Of a DNA stretch of 53,077 nucleotides, positions 1-9,250 are shown piece after piece (within the stretch, counting starts at the first letter, position 1; the number at the start of each line of letters is the position of its first letter). The notes beneath the pieces were generated by a model. The model did no database searches. It saw only the letters and a list, made by a program, of their open reading frames with translations, and was not told the origin of the DNA. The DNA comes from Parashewanella hymeniacidonis (GTDB taxonomy: Bacteria; Pseudomonadota; Gammaproteobacteria; Enterobacterales; Shewanellaceae), in contig NZ_JAFEUN010000015.1 of assembly GCF_016900895.1 (NCBI RefSeq), positions 1 to 53,077 of the forward strand, given 5' to 3'. The position numbers were made by a program, and so were the translations under genes.

Positions 1-65
1 ATTACGTAGGCTTGCGGCTGCTTTGAAGAAAAGCAATACGCTGGAGACATTGATACTGTAGCCGA

Positions 66-473
66 TTATATTAGATAATTGACATAAAGCGACAGTGAAA
101 CTAAATTGACCGAGATTTGCTGTAGCCAGAAAGTAACACTGTTTTCAGGAAACATCGGCATGATGAACACAAAGCCTAATGCTCTAAGCAAAAATACACT
201 ACTGATCACAACTAAACCAAGCTTCAACAAAGGCAATCTAGGTAACAACCCTGCTCCCGATGCCGCATAGGCTGCGAACAAACACAAAACACCAGTTATG
301 ATGAGCGTAATAAAGGTTGGGTACCAATGACCTTGCTCCGCCATTTGTGCCAGTTGTTCTCCAGCACCTAGAAAACGATAAGCATCACCGCCAACAGCAA
401 TACAAGCAATGTGTGCTAAAGCAGCAATAACCGTCAAGATCGTCGCAGCAAATAATGGTTTATTATGTTCCAT
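66..473 (-). CDS. Small four-helix membrane protein, unknown function
   Basis: The product is about 135 residues and almost entirely hydrophobic, with roughly four membrane segments: residues about 7-27, 47-68, 79-100 and 110-132. I start it at the Met of MEHNKPLF. A longer reading adds 27 Cys-rich residues that overlap the upstream GFA-family gene and do not look like a membrane protein. The gene lies 11 bp downstream of the GFA-family gene on the same strand, so the two are probably co-transcribed. The C-terminus ends abruptly inside the last hydrophobic segment near the window edge, so a frameshift close to position 70 cannot be excluded. It resembles small inner-membrane proteins of marine gammaproteobacteria, but I cannot assign a function. 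Confidence 0.6.
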   Translation of the reverse strand: MEHNKPLFAATILTVIAALAHIACIAVGGDAYRFLGAGEQLAQMAEQGHWYPTFITLIITGVLCLFAAYAASGAGLLPRLPLLKLGLVVISSVFLLRALGFVFIMPMFPENSVTFWLQQISVNLVSLSLYVNYLI

Positions 474-484
474 CACCTTATACC

Positions 485-907
485 TCAGTCCTGCGGTGCA
501 AATTGTGCAAAAACTTCTGCACCCGTCATATTGTGAGTTTGGTTTGAGAAGCAATAATACTCTGGCTGTTCATCGATAAAGATTTGATGATCAAAATTGA
601 ATAGCTTGGAATCTTCGAATAAGCCAACGGGCATAATATGTTGTTGATTGTGTTTCAAACGGTAAAACAAGTGGCTGCCACATTGACTGCAAAAACCACG
701 CTCAGCCCATGATGAGGAGTCATAAATACTGATGCTTTTTTGATTGCTGAACTGAACAGCATTACCACAATCAACCGCCAGTAAAGGCCCACCACCCCAT
801 TGGCGGCAACTAGAACAATGGCAAGCACCGATATTAGTGCTTATTTTAGTTGCGGTAATTTGAATTGAGCCACATAAACACTGGCCTTTAGCATTGAGTT
901 GTTCCAT
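485..907 (-). CDS. GFA/CENP-V-type zinc-binding protein
   Basis: This is a 140-residue cytoplasmic protein of the glutathione-dependent formaldehyde-activating (GFA) superfamily. The family's zinc ligands are visible in order: CLCGS near residue 10, ACHCSSC near residue 28, and FCSQCGSHLFYR around residues 73-84. The length matches the family (130-150 residues). Members bind zinc, but most, including this one, have no proven substrate, and the formaldehyde/glutathione role should not be assumed. It starts at ATG after a purine-rich stretch and is followed at once by the small membrane protein gene. Confidence 0.85.
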   Translation of the reverse strand: MEQLNAKGQCLCGSIQITATKISTNIGACHCSSCRQWGGGPLLAVDCGNAVQFSNQKSISIYDSSSWAERGFCSQCGSHLFYRLKHNQQHIMPVGLFEDSKLFNFDHQIFIDEQPEYYCFSNQTHNMTGAEVFAQFAPQD

Positions 908-974
908 TGCTTCCCCCCCTATCTTAGCATGATGATTTAACAGCTAAAATAAGCTCGGCAGTTCAATAAATCAA

Positions 975-1520
975 CTACATTTCTGTAACAAGATTTCGAT
1001 ATGAACGATATTCTACATCATCGTCTGTCAATCCAAACTGACTGGCTAATTGCTTTAATGCCACACGATAACCTTCAAGCTTGCCTTCATCATTAGTCAT
1101 AATTGCGAATTCAGCAAAATCACCATGACCCTCAAGATGATCGACGGTAATATGGAACTCACCCACAAAATATACACTGCGGGTTTTACTCATGGTTAAA
1201 CACACTTCATAACCCATAGTGTTAAGCATACTCTTGGCATGATCAGATTTGGTAATATCCGTCGCTTCGCAACGATCGGCTTCAGGCCCTTTAACGATCC
1301 AAAGTTTAATTCCTGAAGGCTGCATTTCTCGAATCGACACACTTTTATTCTGCTGTTTGAGTTGTCTATCTGGTGTATCAAAAAACCAATCTTTCTCAAC
1401 ATTATCGACCAGCATTACCTCATGAGGAATTGTGTTTAGCACTTTAAGAAATTGAAATTTAGAACTTATACGATATTTAAATTCGACTTCGTATTTACCG
1501 ACGAAATGTTGGTGAGACAA
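975..1520 (-). CDS. CYTH-domain protein (class IV adenylate cyclase / triphosphatase-like)
   Basis: The 181-residue protein begins with the CYTH hallmark ExExK (YEVEFKYR, residues about 10-17). Later charged strands fit the triphosphate tunnel metalloenzyme fold: SVSIREM, KLWIVKGPE, and HITVDHLEGHGDFAEFA, where EGHGDFAE corresponds to the conserved acidic strand of CyaB-like proteins. The length (about 180) fits class IV adenylate cyclases and thiamine or inorganic triphosphatases. Sequence alone does not separate cyclase from triphosphatase activity. It lies downstream of the large carboxylase gene but is separated from it by a strong terminator, so it probably has its own promoter. Confidence 0.8.
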   Translation of the reverse strand: MSHQHFVGKYEVEFKYRISSKFQFLKVLNTIPHEVMLVDNVEKDWFFDTPDRQLKQQNKSVSIREMQPSGIKLWIVKGPEADRCEATDITKSDHAKSMLNTMGYEVCLTMSKTRSVYFVGEFHITVDHLEGHGDFAEFAIMTNDEGKLEGYRVALKQLASQFGLTDDDVEYRSYRNLVTEM

Positions 1521-1531
1521 GGCGCTTCCTT

Positions 1532-1562
1532 AAAAACAAAAATCCCCAGCACTAGCTGGGGA
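1532..1562 (-). terminator. Intrinsic terminator after the fused carboxylase gene
   Basis: A perfect 8-bp stem, TCCCCAGC (1543-1550) with GCTGGGGA (1555-1562), encloses a 4-nt loop. On the minus strand it is followed by TTTTTGTTTTT. A T-run also follows on the plus strand (1564-1569), so it could act in both directions. It separates the carboxylase gene from the CYTH gene. Confidence 0.85.
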
Positions 1563-1592
1563 CTTTTTTACTCATTGAATGAGTGCTAGAGC

Positions 1593-4500
1593 TTACTCTT
1601 CAACTGGAGAAACTACAAACAGAAGATCACCCTGTGATACTTGCTGACCGTTCGAGTTCAAAATACGCTCGATGCGGTATTTCTTATCTTCAGGATACAA
1701 CTCTGTACCTTTACGGTTGAAGCTCGCCAGAGTCACTTGAGAGAACATCTTCATTGCTTCTGTCAGCGCAAGCGTCTGATCAGTAGTAACAATGTCACCT
1801 TCTGCAACAAAATCAGGCTCACCCGGTGCTGGAGAGCTATAGAAGATACCCGCACCTTGTGCTAGAACTTTAAGCTCATTTGACTCACCAACGCGCAATG
1901 ATTCAGTATCGACACCTTGAGTATCTGCCGCCGCTTCCATTTCTTCAATCAGTGCTGGGATATCAATCTCTGCCATTAAGCGCGGTAAGTAATTGGTATC
2001 GTAAACACCTTCTTGGAAGGTCTTGTCTTTCAGAATCAGCTTCAACAATGGAATGTTAGTCGCAATACCTTTGATAGAAACTTGATCTAGGTACTCAATA
2101 AACTGGTCAATCACTTGCTGACGATTTTCACCGCGCATGATCACTTGAGCAATCAAGCTGTCATAGTATGGTGATACTTCTTTGTCTGTTGCGGCGATAG
2201 AGATGATCTCTACATCATCACGCACAGGGAAGTTACACTCAGTAATATGACCTGGATTTGGCATTAACTGTAAAATGCCGTTGCTGTCCAGTGCCGCTTT
2301 CTCAGCTGTGATACGAAGTTCCATCGCATAGCCAACATCTTTTGGCTCTAACTCTTCAATTGAACGACCCGCTGCAATGTCAAACTGTGCGCTTACGATA
2401 TCAATGCAAGATGTCGCTTCAGTCACAGGGTGCTCTACCTGCAGACGTGTGTTCATTTCCATAAAGTACACTTCGTTGGCATCTAAGTTGTAGATAAACT
2501 CAACCGTACCAGCACCCATATAATCTGTTGCTACACCTAATGAACGAGTGTACTCAAGCACTTGTTGCTTCAGCTCTTCTGGCAACATCGTCGACATTGA
2601 CTCTTCGATGACTTTTTGGTTATTACGCTGCACTGAACAATCACGCAGACCCAATACTTTAGTATTACCAAATTTATCACGCAGAAGCTGAACTTCAATA
2701 TGACGCAGCGAAGTAACGTACTTCTCTAAATAAAGATCGCCATTACCAAATGCTGCAGCAGCTTCGGTTGCTGTTTGTTGGAACAAGCTGATCATGTCGT
2801 CTGGGCGTTCAACAATTTGAATACCTTTACCACCACCACCTTGAACCGCTTTAAGCAGTACTGGATAGCCGATCTCACTTGCAACGTTCACTGCTTGCTC
2901 AGCGTTATTCAGAATGCCGTGAGAACCAGGAACTACAGGTACATTTTGCGCTTGTGAGGTTTTAATCGCATTCGACTTGTTACCCATGGTTGTCATTGAG
3001 TAAACCGACGGACCTACGAAGTTAACGCCATTGTTTACACAAAGTGCTGCAAACTGCGGGCTTTCTGATAAGAAACCAATACCAGGGTGCAATGCGTCAA
3101 CGCTTTCATATTCAGCGACTTTAAGTACTGAGTAAGCATTAAGATAACTTTCGTCAGACGTATTACCACCAATACAAACCAGCTTGTCGTTCTCTTTAAG
3201 CATGTCAGCTGGAACAGACGTCATATCAGGGTCTGATGCTACTAATACTACGTTGATGTTGTTGTCGTGTGCTTTACGGATAAGCTTAACCGCTGTACAA
3301 CCACGTGCGTGAACCAATACTTTGTCGATTGGTTTCATTAATTGACGTGGATCGTCTTGCACAATCTCTTGTTCTTCAGCTTCCACTTCAGGTACCAGAG
3401 TAGAAAGCGCATTAGCTATCACATCGTTAATTTGCAGCGATGCTTGCGGCATTAATGGATCAATGCTTGAAAGCTGTGCTTCTAACGTATCGCTAAATGG
3501 GTTAGCAACAAGACCATTCATCGCACCTGGCGTTTTCGATAAATAGTTCGAAAGTGTCGAGGTTGATGGTAAATAAGCTGGAACCACCATTTGACCAGCG
3601 AATGGCATATTTGTGCCTGAAAGGTAGTAAGTTTGCACTAATGGGTGAGTCACGAAACTCGCCTGTGCACCACCCGTACAGTCACCATAACCAAACATTA
3701 ATACTGGTAGCTCGTTATCACGAATGAAACGAGTAATACGGTCGTTCACTACTGCCATTGAGAACAGTGCAGAGGCACCTTCTTTGGTCTGCATACCACC
3801 AGAACTGATGAAACAGATAACTGGCAGCTTACGCTTAGCACACTCAATCAGTAGTGAGCTGAATTTCTCAGCACTGGCCATATCAAATGCACCCGCTTGG
3901 AATGCGGTGTTCGATACAGCAACACCGGCACGGATCTTCTGACCTTCGTGCTCGAACTCACCAAGACCTGTGATTAAACCACAAGGGCGAATGCCTTTAT
4001 CCAGCGCATCTTCAATTGATAGACGGAAGCCAGGGAAGTTCAGCATGTTAGCTGACATCTTATCACCGTCGATTTCTTCGAATTGCGTGAAGAATTTCGA
4101 GATGATGTTTTCCCAACCCATCTTGCCTGAGCGTTTTTCGTCGCGCAGTACTTTCTGGATAAGTAGATCTTGGTAACCCATAGTGAGTCGGTTCCAGAAG
4201 TCTTTACGACGACCGATACGAACTGGGTTAATGGCACCAGTGTACTTACTGGTGTCTTCTTCACTGTCAAAATATTCAGGAAGTAGACGCTCAAAGAAGT
4301 ACGTAAGTACTACGAATAAACTGTCGTTTAACTGTGGGAAACCAACACTCTTCCAAGACTCAACACGAGTTAGAAGTTCAGCACGGTTTGACTGACCCAT
4401 AAAGTACTTCAGCCACTTGTAGAATTTATTCTTATCGTTAGCTATATCTTGTACTGAAATCGCTTTATCGATAGACGTATGCAGTAAGCCATCTACTGAA

Positions 4501-6146
4501 GCACGAGACAAGCTCTTCGCCATCATGGCTTCTTTTGCGATAGACGCTAAGTTCACTACAACATTGTCATACAATGCGTTGAAGATAAGGATGTTATGAC
4601 ATTGCCAGATGAAATCTTCACGTAGCTCGTCATTTACCACAACATCGAGTACCGTCAGCTGATTCAGCTCAGGCCAATCTTTCTGCGTCACTTCAGCAGG
4701 TAAGTTCTCAAGATGCTGGATCAAGCCTTTAAAGTTGTTCGCCGCATTCGACTTCCAACGGTGGTAAAGCGACCAACCGATGTTGAACAACAATGCTTTA
4801 CGGGCTTTTTTGTAGTTTTCTTTTGGCTCACCTAAGATGAAACGCGTCAGCATGTTACGTTCAGTCGACACGTCATCACGCTTAGCGGTAAAGTTACCCC
4901 AAAGCTTATTTAACTCATCGTCATAGACCAATTTGTCTGGGCTAGATAACCACGTATGGAATACCTTATCTTGCTCTTGTTGAATACGAGCAAGCAAGTC
5001 ACCTTGTGGTACACCTACGTCTGAAAGACGACCATACTCTGCTTGCGGAATCGAGTGAATACGACTGCGAAGCGTTAGGTAACGTAGGTAACGGTATGCA
5101 CTACCAAACAGGTTAAGGTGCATCGTTGGGTTGCTCGCAACCTCTAGCTCAGCATTGCTTTCAAGCGAAGCAAGGTTAGAAGAAGGATTCAAGAAACGGT
5201 TTAAACTGCGGTCGTAATGCTCACGTAAATCAGCAGAATCACGAACGAAATCAACGGCTGCACGCTCTACCGCTTCAATACCACTGATGATGGCACGGCG
5301 TAAATTGTGTTGACGTTCGTCTTTGTCAGACGGAGTAAAGTCGACAATACCGTCGATACAACCATTGGTATACAACTCTTCTGGTGATACACCAACTGAC
5401 TTTGCACATTCTTGCCATGACAGGTTGTATTTACGCGCAATGCTTTGAAGACCTTGTGGCTGAATGGTATTGAAAATACCGTCACGTAGCGAAAGCAGTA
5501 TGTTTGCTGCCGCTAATGGAATCGCACCACCTGAATAGCCTGCACCGATAACAATACCTACAGTAGGTACGTCAACATTTGCCGACTCAGCAATAGCTTT
5601 AGAAATTGAGTGCGCTTGGTTTTGGCTGTTTGCAACCTCACCTGCGTCAGCCCCTGGAGTGTCAATTAAATACACAATTGGCATAGACAATTCAGCAAAG
5701 TGACGAATCGCTTTACAAGCTGCTAAATGATGCTCAGGCATCCAAGCGCCATTTGAAGTTGAACGTTCTTGAGCGATAAAACCGATACGGCGAGTGCGTG
5801 CGCCAAAGTTAAGCTCAACTTCAGCACTATAAAAAGAGCCAATAAGAGTATCGGTTACAATTTTGCCTTTTAAGTCGGCAATGATGCGTTTTGCACCTGG
5901 GCGATTTTTATCTTGAGTTGGCTGGATAACTTTCGTTACGTAACCATCTACATCCAATTGCGCTAAATTTTTCAAGTTAGCTTGAATGGTGTCCTCGTCG
6001 ATTAATCCTTTCACTTGCTGCGACAAGCTTTGTTTACTGTGCTTAGGGAACAACGAAAAATCTTTCGCTAAATGTTCCGCTTTCATAAATAGCACGTCAG
6101 TGCCTTGCACTTGAGTCGTTTCAGTGGGCTGATTGTTGCTGGTCAT
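1593..6146 (-). CDS. Single-chain acetyl-CoA carboxylase-like enzyme (CT-alpha, CT-beta, biotin carboxylase, BCCP)
   Basis: This 1517-residue protein joins the functions normally held by AccA, AccD, AccC and AccB. An AccA-like carboxyltransferase module lies near residues 80-300 (LIDTPGADAGEVANSQ, GIVIGAGYSGGAI). A linker of several hundred residues with no match I recognise follows. An AccD-like module covers about 700-900 (FISSGGMQTKEGA, GDCTGGAQASF). A biotin carboxylase ATP-grasp module runs from about 935 to 1390 (KAVQGGGGKGI, MEMNTRLQVEHPVTE). A C-terminal biotinyl domain carries EAMKM, so biotin should sit on Lys1466. The predicted reaction is ATP-dependent carboxylation of biotin and transfer to an acyl-CoA. 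The alpha/beta CT pattern favours acetyl-CoA, but another acyl-CoA is possible. A divergent LysR gene is the probable regulator. Such fusions are known in several marine gammaproteobacteria and usually coexist with separate acc genes, so its special role is unclear. Confidence 0.88.
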   Translation of the reverse strand: MTSNNQPTETTQVQGTDVLFMKAEHLAKDFSLFPKHSKQSLSQQVKGLIDEDTIQANLKNLAQLDVDGYVTKVIQPTQDKNRPGAKRIIADLKGKIVTDTLIGSFYSAEVELNFGARTRRIGFIAQERSTSNGAWMPEHHLAACKAIRHFAELSMPIVYLIDTPGADAGEVANSQNQAHSISKAIAESANVDVPTVGIVIGAGYSGGAIPLAAANILLSLRDGIFNTIQPQGLQSIARKYNLSWQECAKSVGVSPEELYTNGCIDGIVDFTPSDKDERQHNLRRAIISGIEAVERAAVDFVRDSADLREHYDRSLNRFLNPSSNLASLESNAELEVASNPTMHLNLFGSAYRYLRYLTLRSRIHSIPQAEYGRLSDVGVPQGDLLARIQQEQDKVFHTWLSSPDKLVYDDELNKLWGNFTAKRDDVSTERNMLTRFILGEPKENYKKARKALLFNIGWSLYHRWKSNAANNFKGLIQHLENLPAEVTQKDWPELNQLTVLDVVVNDELREDFIWQCHNILIFNALYDNVVVNLASIAKEAMMAKSLSRASVDGLLHTSIDKAISVQDIANDKNKFYKWLKYFMGQSNRAELLTRVESWKSVGFPQLNDSLFVVLTYFFERLLPEYFDSEEDTSKYTGAINPVRIGRRKDFWNRLTMGYQDLLIQKVLRDEKRSGKMGWENIISKFFTQFEEIDGDKMSANMLNFPGFRLSIEDALDKGIRPCGLITGLGEFEHEGQKIRAGVAVSNTAFQAGAFDMASAEKFSSLLIECAKRKLPVICFISSGGMQTKEGASALFSMAVVNDRITRFIRDNELPVLMFGYGDCTGGAQASFVTHPLVQTYYLSGTNMPFAGQMVVPAYLPSTSTLSNYLSKTPGAMNGLVANPFSDTLEAQLSSIDPLMPQASLQINDVIANALSTLVPEVEAEEQEIVQDDPRQLMKPIDKVLVHARGCTAVKLIRKAHDNNINVVLVASDPDMTSVPADMLKENDKLVCIGGNTSDESYLNAYSVLKVAEYESVDALHPGIGFLSESPQFAALCVNNGVNFVGPSVYSMTTMGNKSNAIKTSQAQNVPVVPGSHGILNNAEQAVNVASEIGYPVLLKAVQGGGGKGIQIVERPDDMISLFQQTATEAAAAFGNGDLYLEKYVTSLRHIEVQLLRDKFGNTKVLGLRDCSVQRNNQKVIEESMSTMLPEELKQQVLEYTRSLGVATDYMGAGTVEFIYNLDANEVYFMEMNTRLQVEHPVTEATSCIDIVSAQFDIAAGRSIEELEPKDVGYAMELRITAEKAALDSNGILQLMPNPGHITECNFPVRDDVEIISIAATDKEVSPYYDSLIAQVIMRGENRQQVIDQFIEYLDQVSIKGIATNIPLLKLILKDKTFQEGVYDTNYLPRLMAEIDIPALIEEMEAAADTQGVDTESLRVGESNELKVLAQGAGIFYSSPAPGEPDFVAEGDIVTTDQTLALTEAMKMFSQVTLASFNRKGTELYPEDKKYRIERILNSNGQQVSQGDLLFVVSPVEE

Positions 6147-6345
6147 CCTAAAAGATCCTCTGCTTTAGTACCTACCGATGAATAGGTACTTCTCCTAGCC
6201 TCTATATTTCGCCGTTATCTGTAACAAATGAGTAACAACGAAATAGAATTATTTTTATAAGGGTTAAATATAACTTTTATCTGTCGCAAATTGCCATTAA
6301 ACTGGGTTAGACGCTTTGTTCCATATTTGAGACAGTAAAAAAAAC
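6147..6345. promoter_or_regulatory. Divergent promoter region between the carboxylase and LysR genes
   Basis: About 200 AT-rich bases separate two divergent genes. In LysR-type systems such a region usually holds both promoters and the regulator's binding sites. I see T/A-rich stretches suitable for promoters but cannot fix a specific LysR box by eye. Confidence 0.5.
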
Positions 6346-7257
6346 ATGCCTGATTTGAATGGGATGATGCTCTTTGCAGCCGTTGTTCGAGCAAAGGGTT
6401 TCTCACAAGCTGCCCGTGAAACGGGGCTGCCGAAATCTACCATTAGCCGAAAAGTTGCCCAGCTTGAAGAACAGTTGGGGGTCAGGCTGCTGCAGCGTGA
6501 TACTCGTAATTTAAGCCTGACACAAGTCGGCGCATTGTTTTATCAACACTGCGACACTATAGGTAATGAAATCGAAGCCGCTAAAGCGACGATTGAAAAT
6601 ACTCATAGTGATGTGTCGGGATCATTGCGTATCGCTATCCCTGTATCCTTCAGTCAGGAGCTGATTGCCAATCTGGCAAGCGGATTCATGCGACTGTATC
6701 CTAATATCACCCTAGATATCCAGTTTACCGACGCTGATGTTGGACTGGTCGGAGAAGGTTACGATATCGCCATTAAATACGGACCACTGCAATCGTCTGA
6801 CCTAGTGGCACGCTTACTGTTTGAAAGACAACCTATTTTAGTAGCCAGCCCTGGTTATTTAAAGATCAAAGGCACCCCGGCGACACCAAAAGATCTGATG
6901 GAGCATGATGGCGTTTTAATGGGCACATCTCGCTCAGCCCCCATTTGGCCATTGGGTAAAGGCGCACGTAAAACCATGGTGAACTTTAATCGTAAGATAC
7001 GAGCCAACAGTGCAGTGATGGTGAAACGCATGGTGATGGACGATTTTGGTATTGGGATGTTGTCTAATTCTAATTGTAAGGCAGAGATCGCCAGTGGTTC
7101 TTTAGTGCCCATTTTACAAGAGTGGCCCATTGAGCCGTTTAAGATTTATGGCGTGTATTCCAGTCGTCGCCAACTGGCGACGAACATCAGTGCATTTTTG
7201 GATTTCTTTGCTAAGAGGTTTTCGAGTCAAGAGGCATTGCAGTCGTTGATGGGGTGA
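6346..7257 (+). CDS. LysR-family transcriptional regulator
   Basis: The 303-residue protein has the usual LysR layout. An N-terminal winged helix-turn-helix spans residues about 1-60 (FAAVVRAKGFSQAARETG, then STISRKVAQLEEQLGVRLLQR), and an effector-binding domain covers about 87-295 (LRIAIPVSFSQELIANLA). The subtype is that of regulators resembling the Shewanella/Vibrio 'CrgA-like' group. Divergent placement from the fused carboxylase suggests it controls that gene and itself, perhaps in response to an acyl-CoA or related metabolite; this is inference from gene order. Confidence 0.9.
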   Translation: MPDLNGMMLFAAVVRAKGFSQAARETGLPKSTISRKVAQLEEQLGVRLLQRDTRNLSLTQVGALFYQHCDTIGNEIEAAKATIENTHSDVSGSLRIAIPVSFSQELIANLASGFMRLYPNITLDIQFTDADVGLVGEGYDIAIKYGPLQSSDLVARLLFERQPILVASPGYLKIKGTPATPKDLMEHDGVLMGTSRSAPIWPLGKGARKTMVNFNRKIRANSAVMVKRMVMDDFGIGMLSNSNCKAEIASGSLVPILQEWPIEPFKIYGVYSSRRQLATNISAFLDFFAKRFSSQEALQSLMG

Positions 7258-7289
7258 TTGCATTTAATCAAACTGAAACATGATTATTT

Positions 7290-8078
7290 TTACTCAAATT
7301 TCACTTTCCAATGTTTCATTACTTCTGAAAACTTGGGAGAGCTTGTCAAAACTTCATTGATTTTTTCTATTTTCTGTTCAGATGTTAAATCATTATCTTT
7401 TTCAATTGTATCAATTAATATCTGATCAATCTTTTTTTTGTGCAACTTACGGCGAATATTGGCTCTTTTCATTAAAAAATAAATAAGGAAAGAATAGGCT
7501 AGTAAAACCCACCAAATTCTTTTTAAAGATCCTAAAATAATTTCAAAAACTGTTTTCTCTTTATACTCATATTTTTTTAACACTACTCCCTTAGTTCCTG
7601 TCTTTATATGAACTTTTGGAGTTGTTGCATCTGCGAAATAAAACACGAAATCCAAACTATCCCATCTTTTCTTAGTTCGATTTAAATACTCTACTTCAAA
7701 AATATAAACACCTTCGTTTTTTGATATGAGAGTAACAGCCTCTTTAGGATAAGAGTCAGGTGAAGTTAAACTATGAAATAAAGGCAATTCATCAGCATTA
7801 TTGACTTCAAAGTAGACTTTAAACTTATCTATGTTTTTAGAAGAGTTATTCAAAATACTGAAACGAACATTACCTAATGCTTCGATCTCTTTTTCGCCGT
7901 GAAATATTTTAATAGCTTTTGTTTCACCGAAAACTTTTTTTAAATTTTTATTTTTAAACTCTTGATATTCTAATACTATATCTTCTTCTGGCTGGTTAGC
8001 GTAATAATATCCTGCATATGCACTAGCGAAAGCACCTAATAATATAAACAGAATTTGCCATAGATAATCAAACTTCAT
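7290..8078 (-). CDS. Unknown protein with two membrane segments
   Basis: I do not recognise this 262-residue protein. It has an N-terminal membrane helix (residues about 5-27, WQILFILLGAFASAYAGYYY), a mostly beta-strand charged region (about 30-175), a second helix (about 185-205, IWWVLLAYSFLIYFLM) and a basic, Lys-rich C-terminal cytoplasmic tail. The middle region should face the periplasm. Base composition is clearly more AT-rich than the flanking LysR and carboxylase genes, which suggests recent acquisition. It stands alone, with its 3' end facing the LysR gene and repeat-rich DNA upstream. Confidence 0.65.
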   Translation of the reverse strand: MKFDYLWQILFILLGAFASAYAGYYYANQPEEDIVLEYQEFKNKNLKKVFGETKAIKIFHGEKEIEALGNVRFSILNNSSKNIDKFKVYFEVNNADELPLFHSLTSPDSYPKEAVTLISKNEGVYIFEVEYLNRTKKRWDSLDFVFYFADATTPKVHIKTGTKGVVLKKYEYKEKTVFEIILGSLKRIWWVLLAYSFLIYFLMKRANIRRKLHKKKIDQILIDTIEKDNDLTSEQKIEKINEVLTSSPKFSEVMKHWKVKFE

Positions 8079-8225
8079 CCTATTCTCCGAATCAACTTTA
8101 ACGGCAATAAATATACCATCCTATAAAGTGATTTTCTTTAAGTAAGTCAGTATTTTGAGTTTTAACCATTTATTGTACCAATTAATATATTTCAAACACT
8201 TAAAACCTTGAGCTTTCAGCCCAAA

Positions 8226-8455
8226 CCCGAGCAAGAAGGGACTCTTCAGCAAGCCCCCTCTTTCATCACCCCATGCCGCCCCACAAAGTAAAACGCAACT
8301 CCTCTTATGAAAACCTCTTTATTTCAGAAGAAGGCCTAACACTTCCAATGGTGCGTCCATGCACCTCGGAATTTAGCGCAGCGTCCATGCTGCGCTTACG
8401 CCATTTTTCACCAACGAAGAATTACAACTTTGTCATGGGGAACTGTTGTAGCCTG
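8226..8455 (+). repeat. Interspersed repeat, module A (left copy)
   Basis: This stretch matches the reverse complement of 46143-46389. Shared blocks include CCCATGCCGCCCCACAAAGT, ATGGTGC(G/A)TCCAT(G/A)CACCTCG, and a well-conserved run from TTTTTCACCAACGAAG to CATGGGGAAC followed by TGTAGCCTG. The copies differ by substitutions and small indels, so they are diverged copies and not a recent duplication. Confidence 0.85.
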
Positions 8456-8637
8456 ATAGGTTTTCCGTTGTTTCTAAATGGAGCATTAACGTCATGTTCG
8501 AATGTTTTAGTCAAGCATCCAGCGCCTTTCTTCGAACCTTTAAAAACAACAAAAAGGCAATAGATTCCAGCTAAAAACATACTGGAATGACGATATAGGA
8601 AGTTTCAAACACAGCTTAAGGGCTGAACATCCCTTTT

Positions 8638-8760
8638 GAAGCTGTTGGAGAGATAATTGAATATCAGAATGACGTGAGCTCGACAGGGAAGTCGAGCTAG
8701 ACTCAGTGGGACAGGACGTCCCATCTGAGACGTCAGGCATTTATTCAATTATCTCTGAAA
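8638..8760 (+). repeat. Interspersed repeat, module B (left copy)
   Basis: This stretch matches the reverse complement of 45897-46068. Shared blocks include GAAGCTGTTG, GACAGG near GTCGAGCT, GGACGTC, GACGTCAGGCATTTATTCAA or close variants, and TATCTCTGAAA. It is rich in palindromes and lies just after module A, in the same order as in the right-hand copy. Confidence 0.75.
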
Positions 8761-9250
8761 CGCTCAGCTTCGTTGGGGCGGCATTGGGGTTTCCAAAGGG
8801 GAGTTTGCTGGAGAACTCCCCTTTGGGCGGTGTGGTGTGTAGCACCACGACCTTCGAAACTTCGAAGAAGTTTTAGTCATGGAGAACTGTTGTAGTCTGC
8901 TGGATTCTCGATAGATTAAAAAAAAGCATTTACGTCATACTCGCGAAAACGGGAAATGAAATAACGACAGCTTTGTATGTTGATCACCCAGTTAAATAAA
9001 CCTAAACAGATTAAAGACACTGGACACCTGCCTTCGCAGGTGTGACGGCCTATAAACATTCAAATGCTATGTAAAGGCTGACTATCCCCTTTGAAGCTCT
9101 GAAACGCTCAGCTTCGGTGGGGCGGCACTGGGGTTTCCAAAGGGGAGTTTGCTGGAGAATTACCGACATACAAAACTGTAGTTACTTCGTTTCCCCTTTA
9201 GGCGGTGTGGTGTGCAACACCACGACTTTCGAAACTTCGCAGAAGTTTAA
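8755..9250 (+). repeat. Interspersed repeat, module C (two copies)
   Basis: Two direct copies, about 8755-8890 and 9100-9250, share CTCTGAAACGCTCAGCTTCG, GGGGCGGCA(T/C)TGGGGTTTCC, AAAGGGGAGTTTGCTGGAGAA, GGCGGTGTGGTGTG and CACGAC(C/T)TTCGAAACTTCG. The second copy carries an extra module of about 37 bp (ATTACCGACATACAAAACTG onward). That module also occurs inverted near 8960-8985 and again near 46340-46372. A fragment of C lies at 9362-9400. Confidence 0.8.
9024..9043. repeat. Small REP-like palindrome
   Basis: ACACCTGC and GCAGGTGT form a perfect 8-bp stem around CTTC. The form CCTGCCTTCGCAGG is typical of REP-like intergenic palindromes in proteobacteria. No T-run follows, so it does not look like a terminator. 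Confidence 0.5.

Noticed and set aside
4040-4294. Short open frames inside the carboxylase gene on both strands
   Set aside because: They overlap a well-supported 1517-residue protein and look like translation shadows.
8273-8740. Two short open frames in the repeat region (plus 8273-8563, minus 8540-8740)
   Set aside because: They overlap each other and lie in or between repeat modules A and B; no protein-like composition, no ribosome sites.
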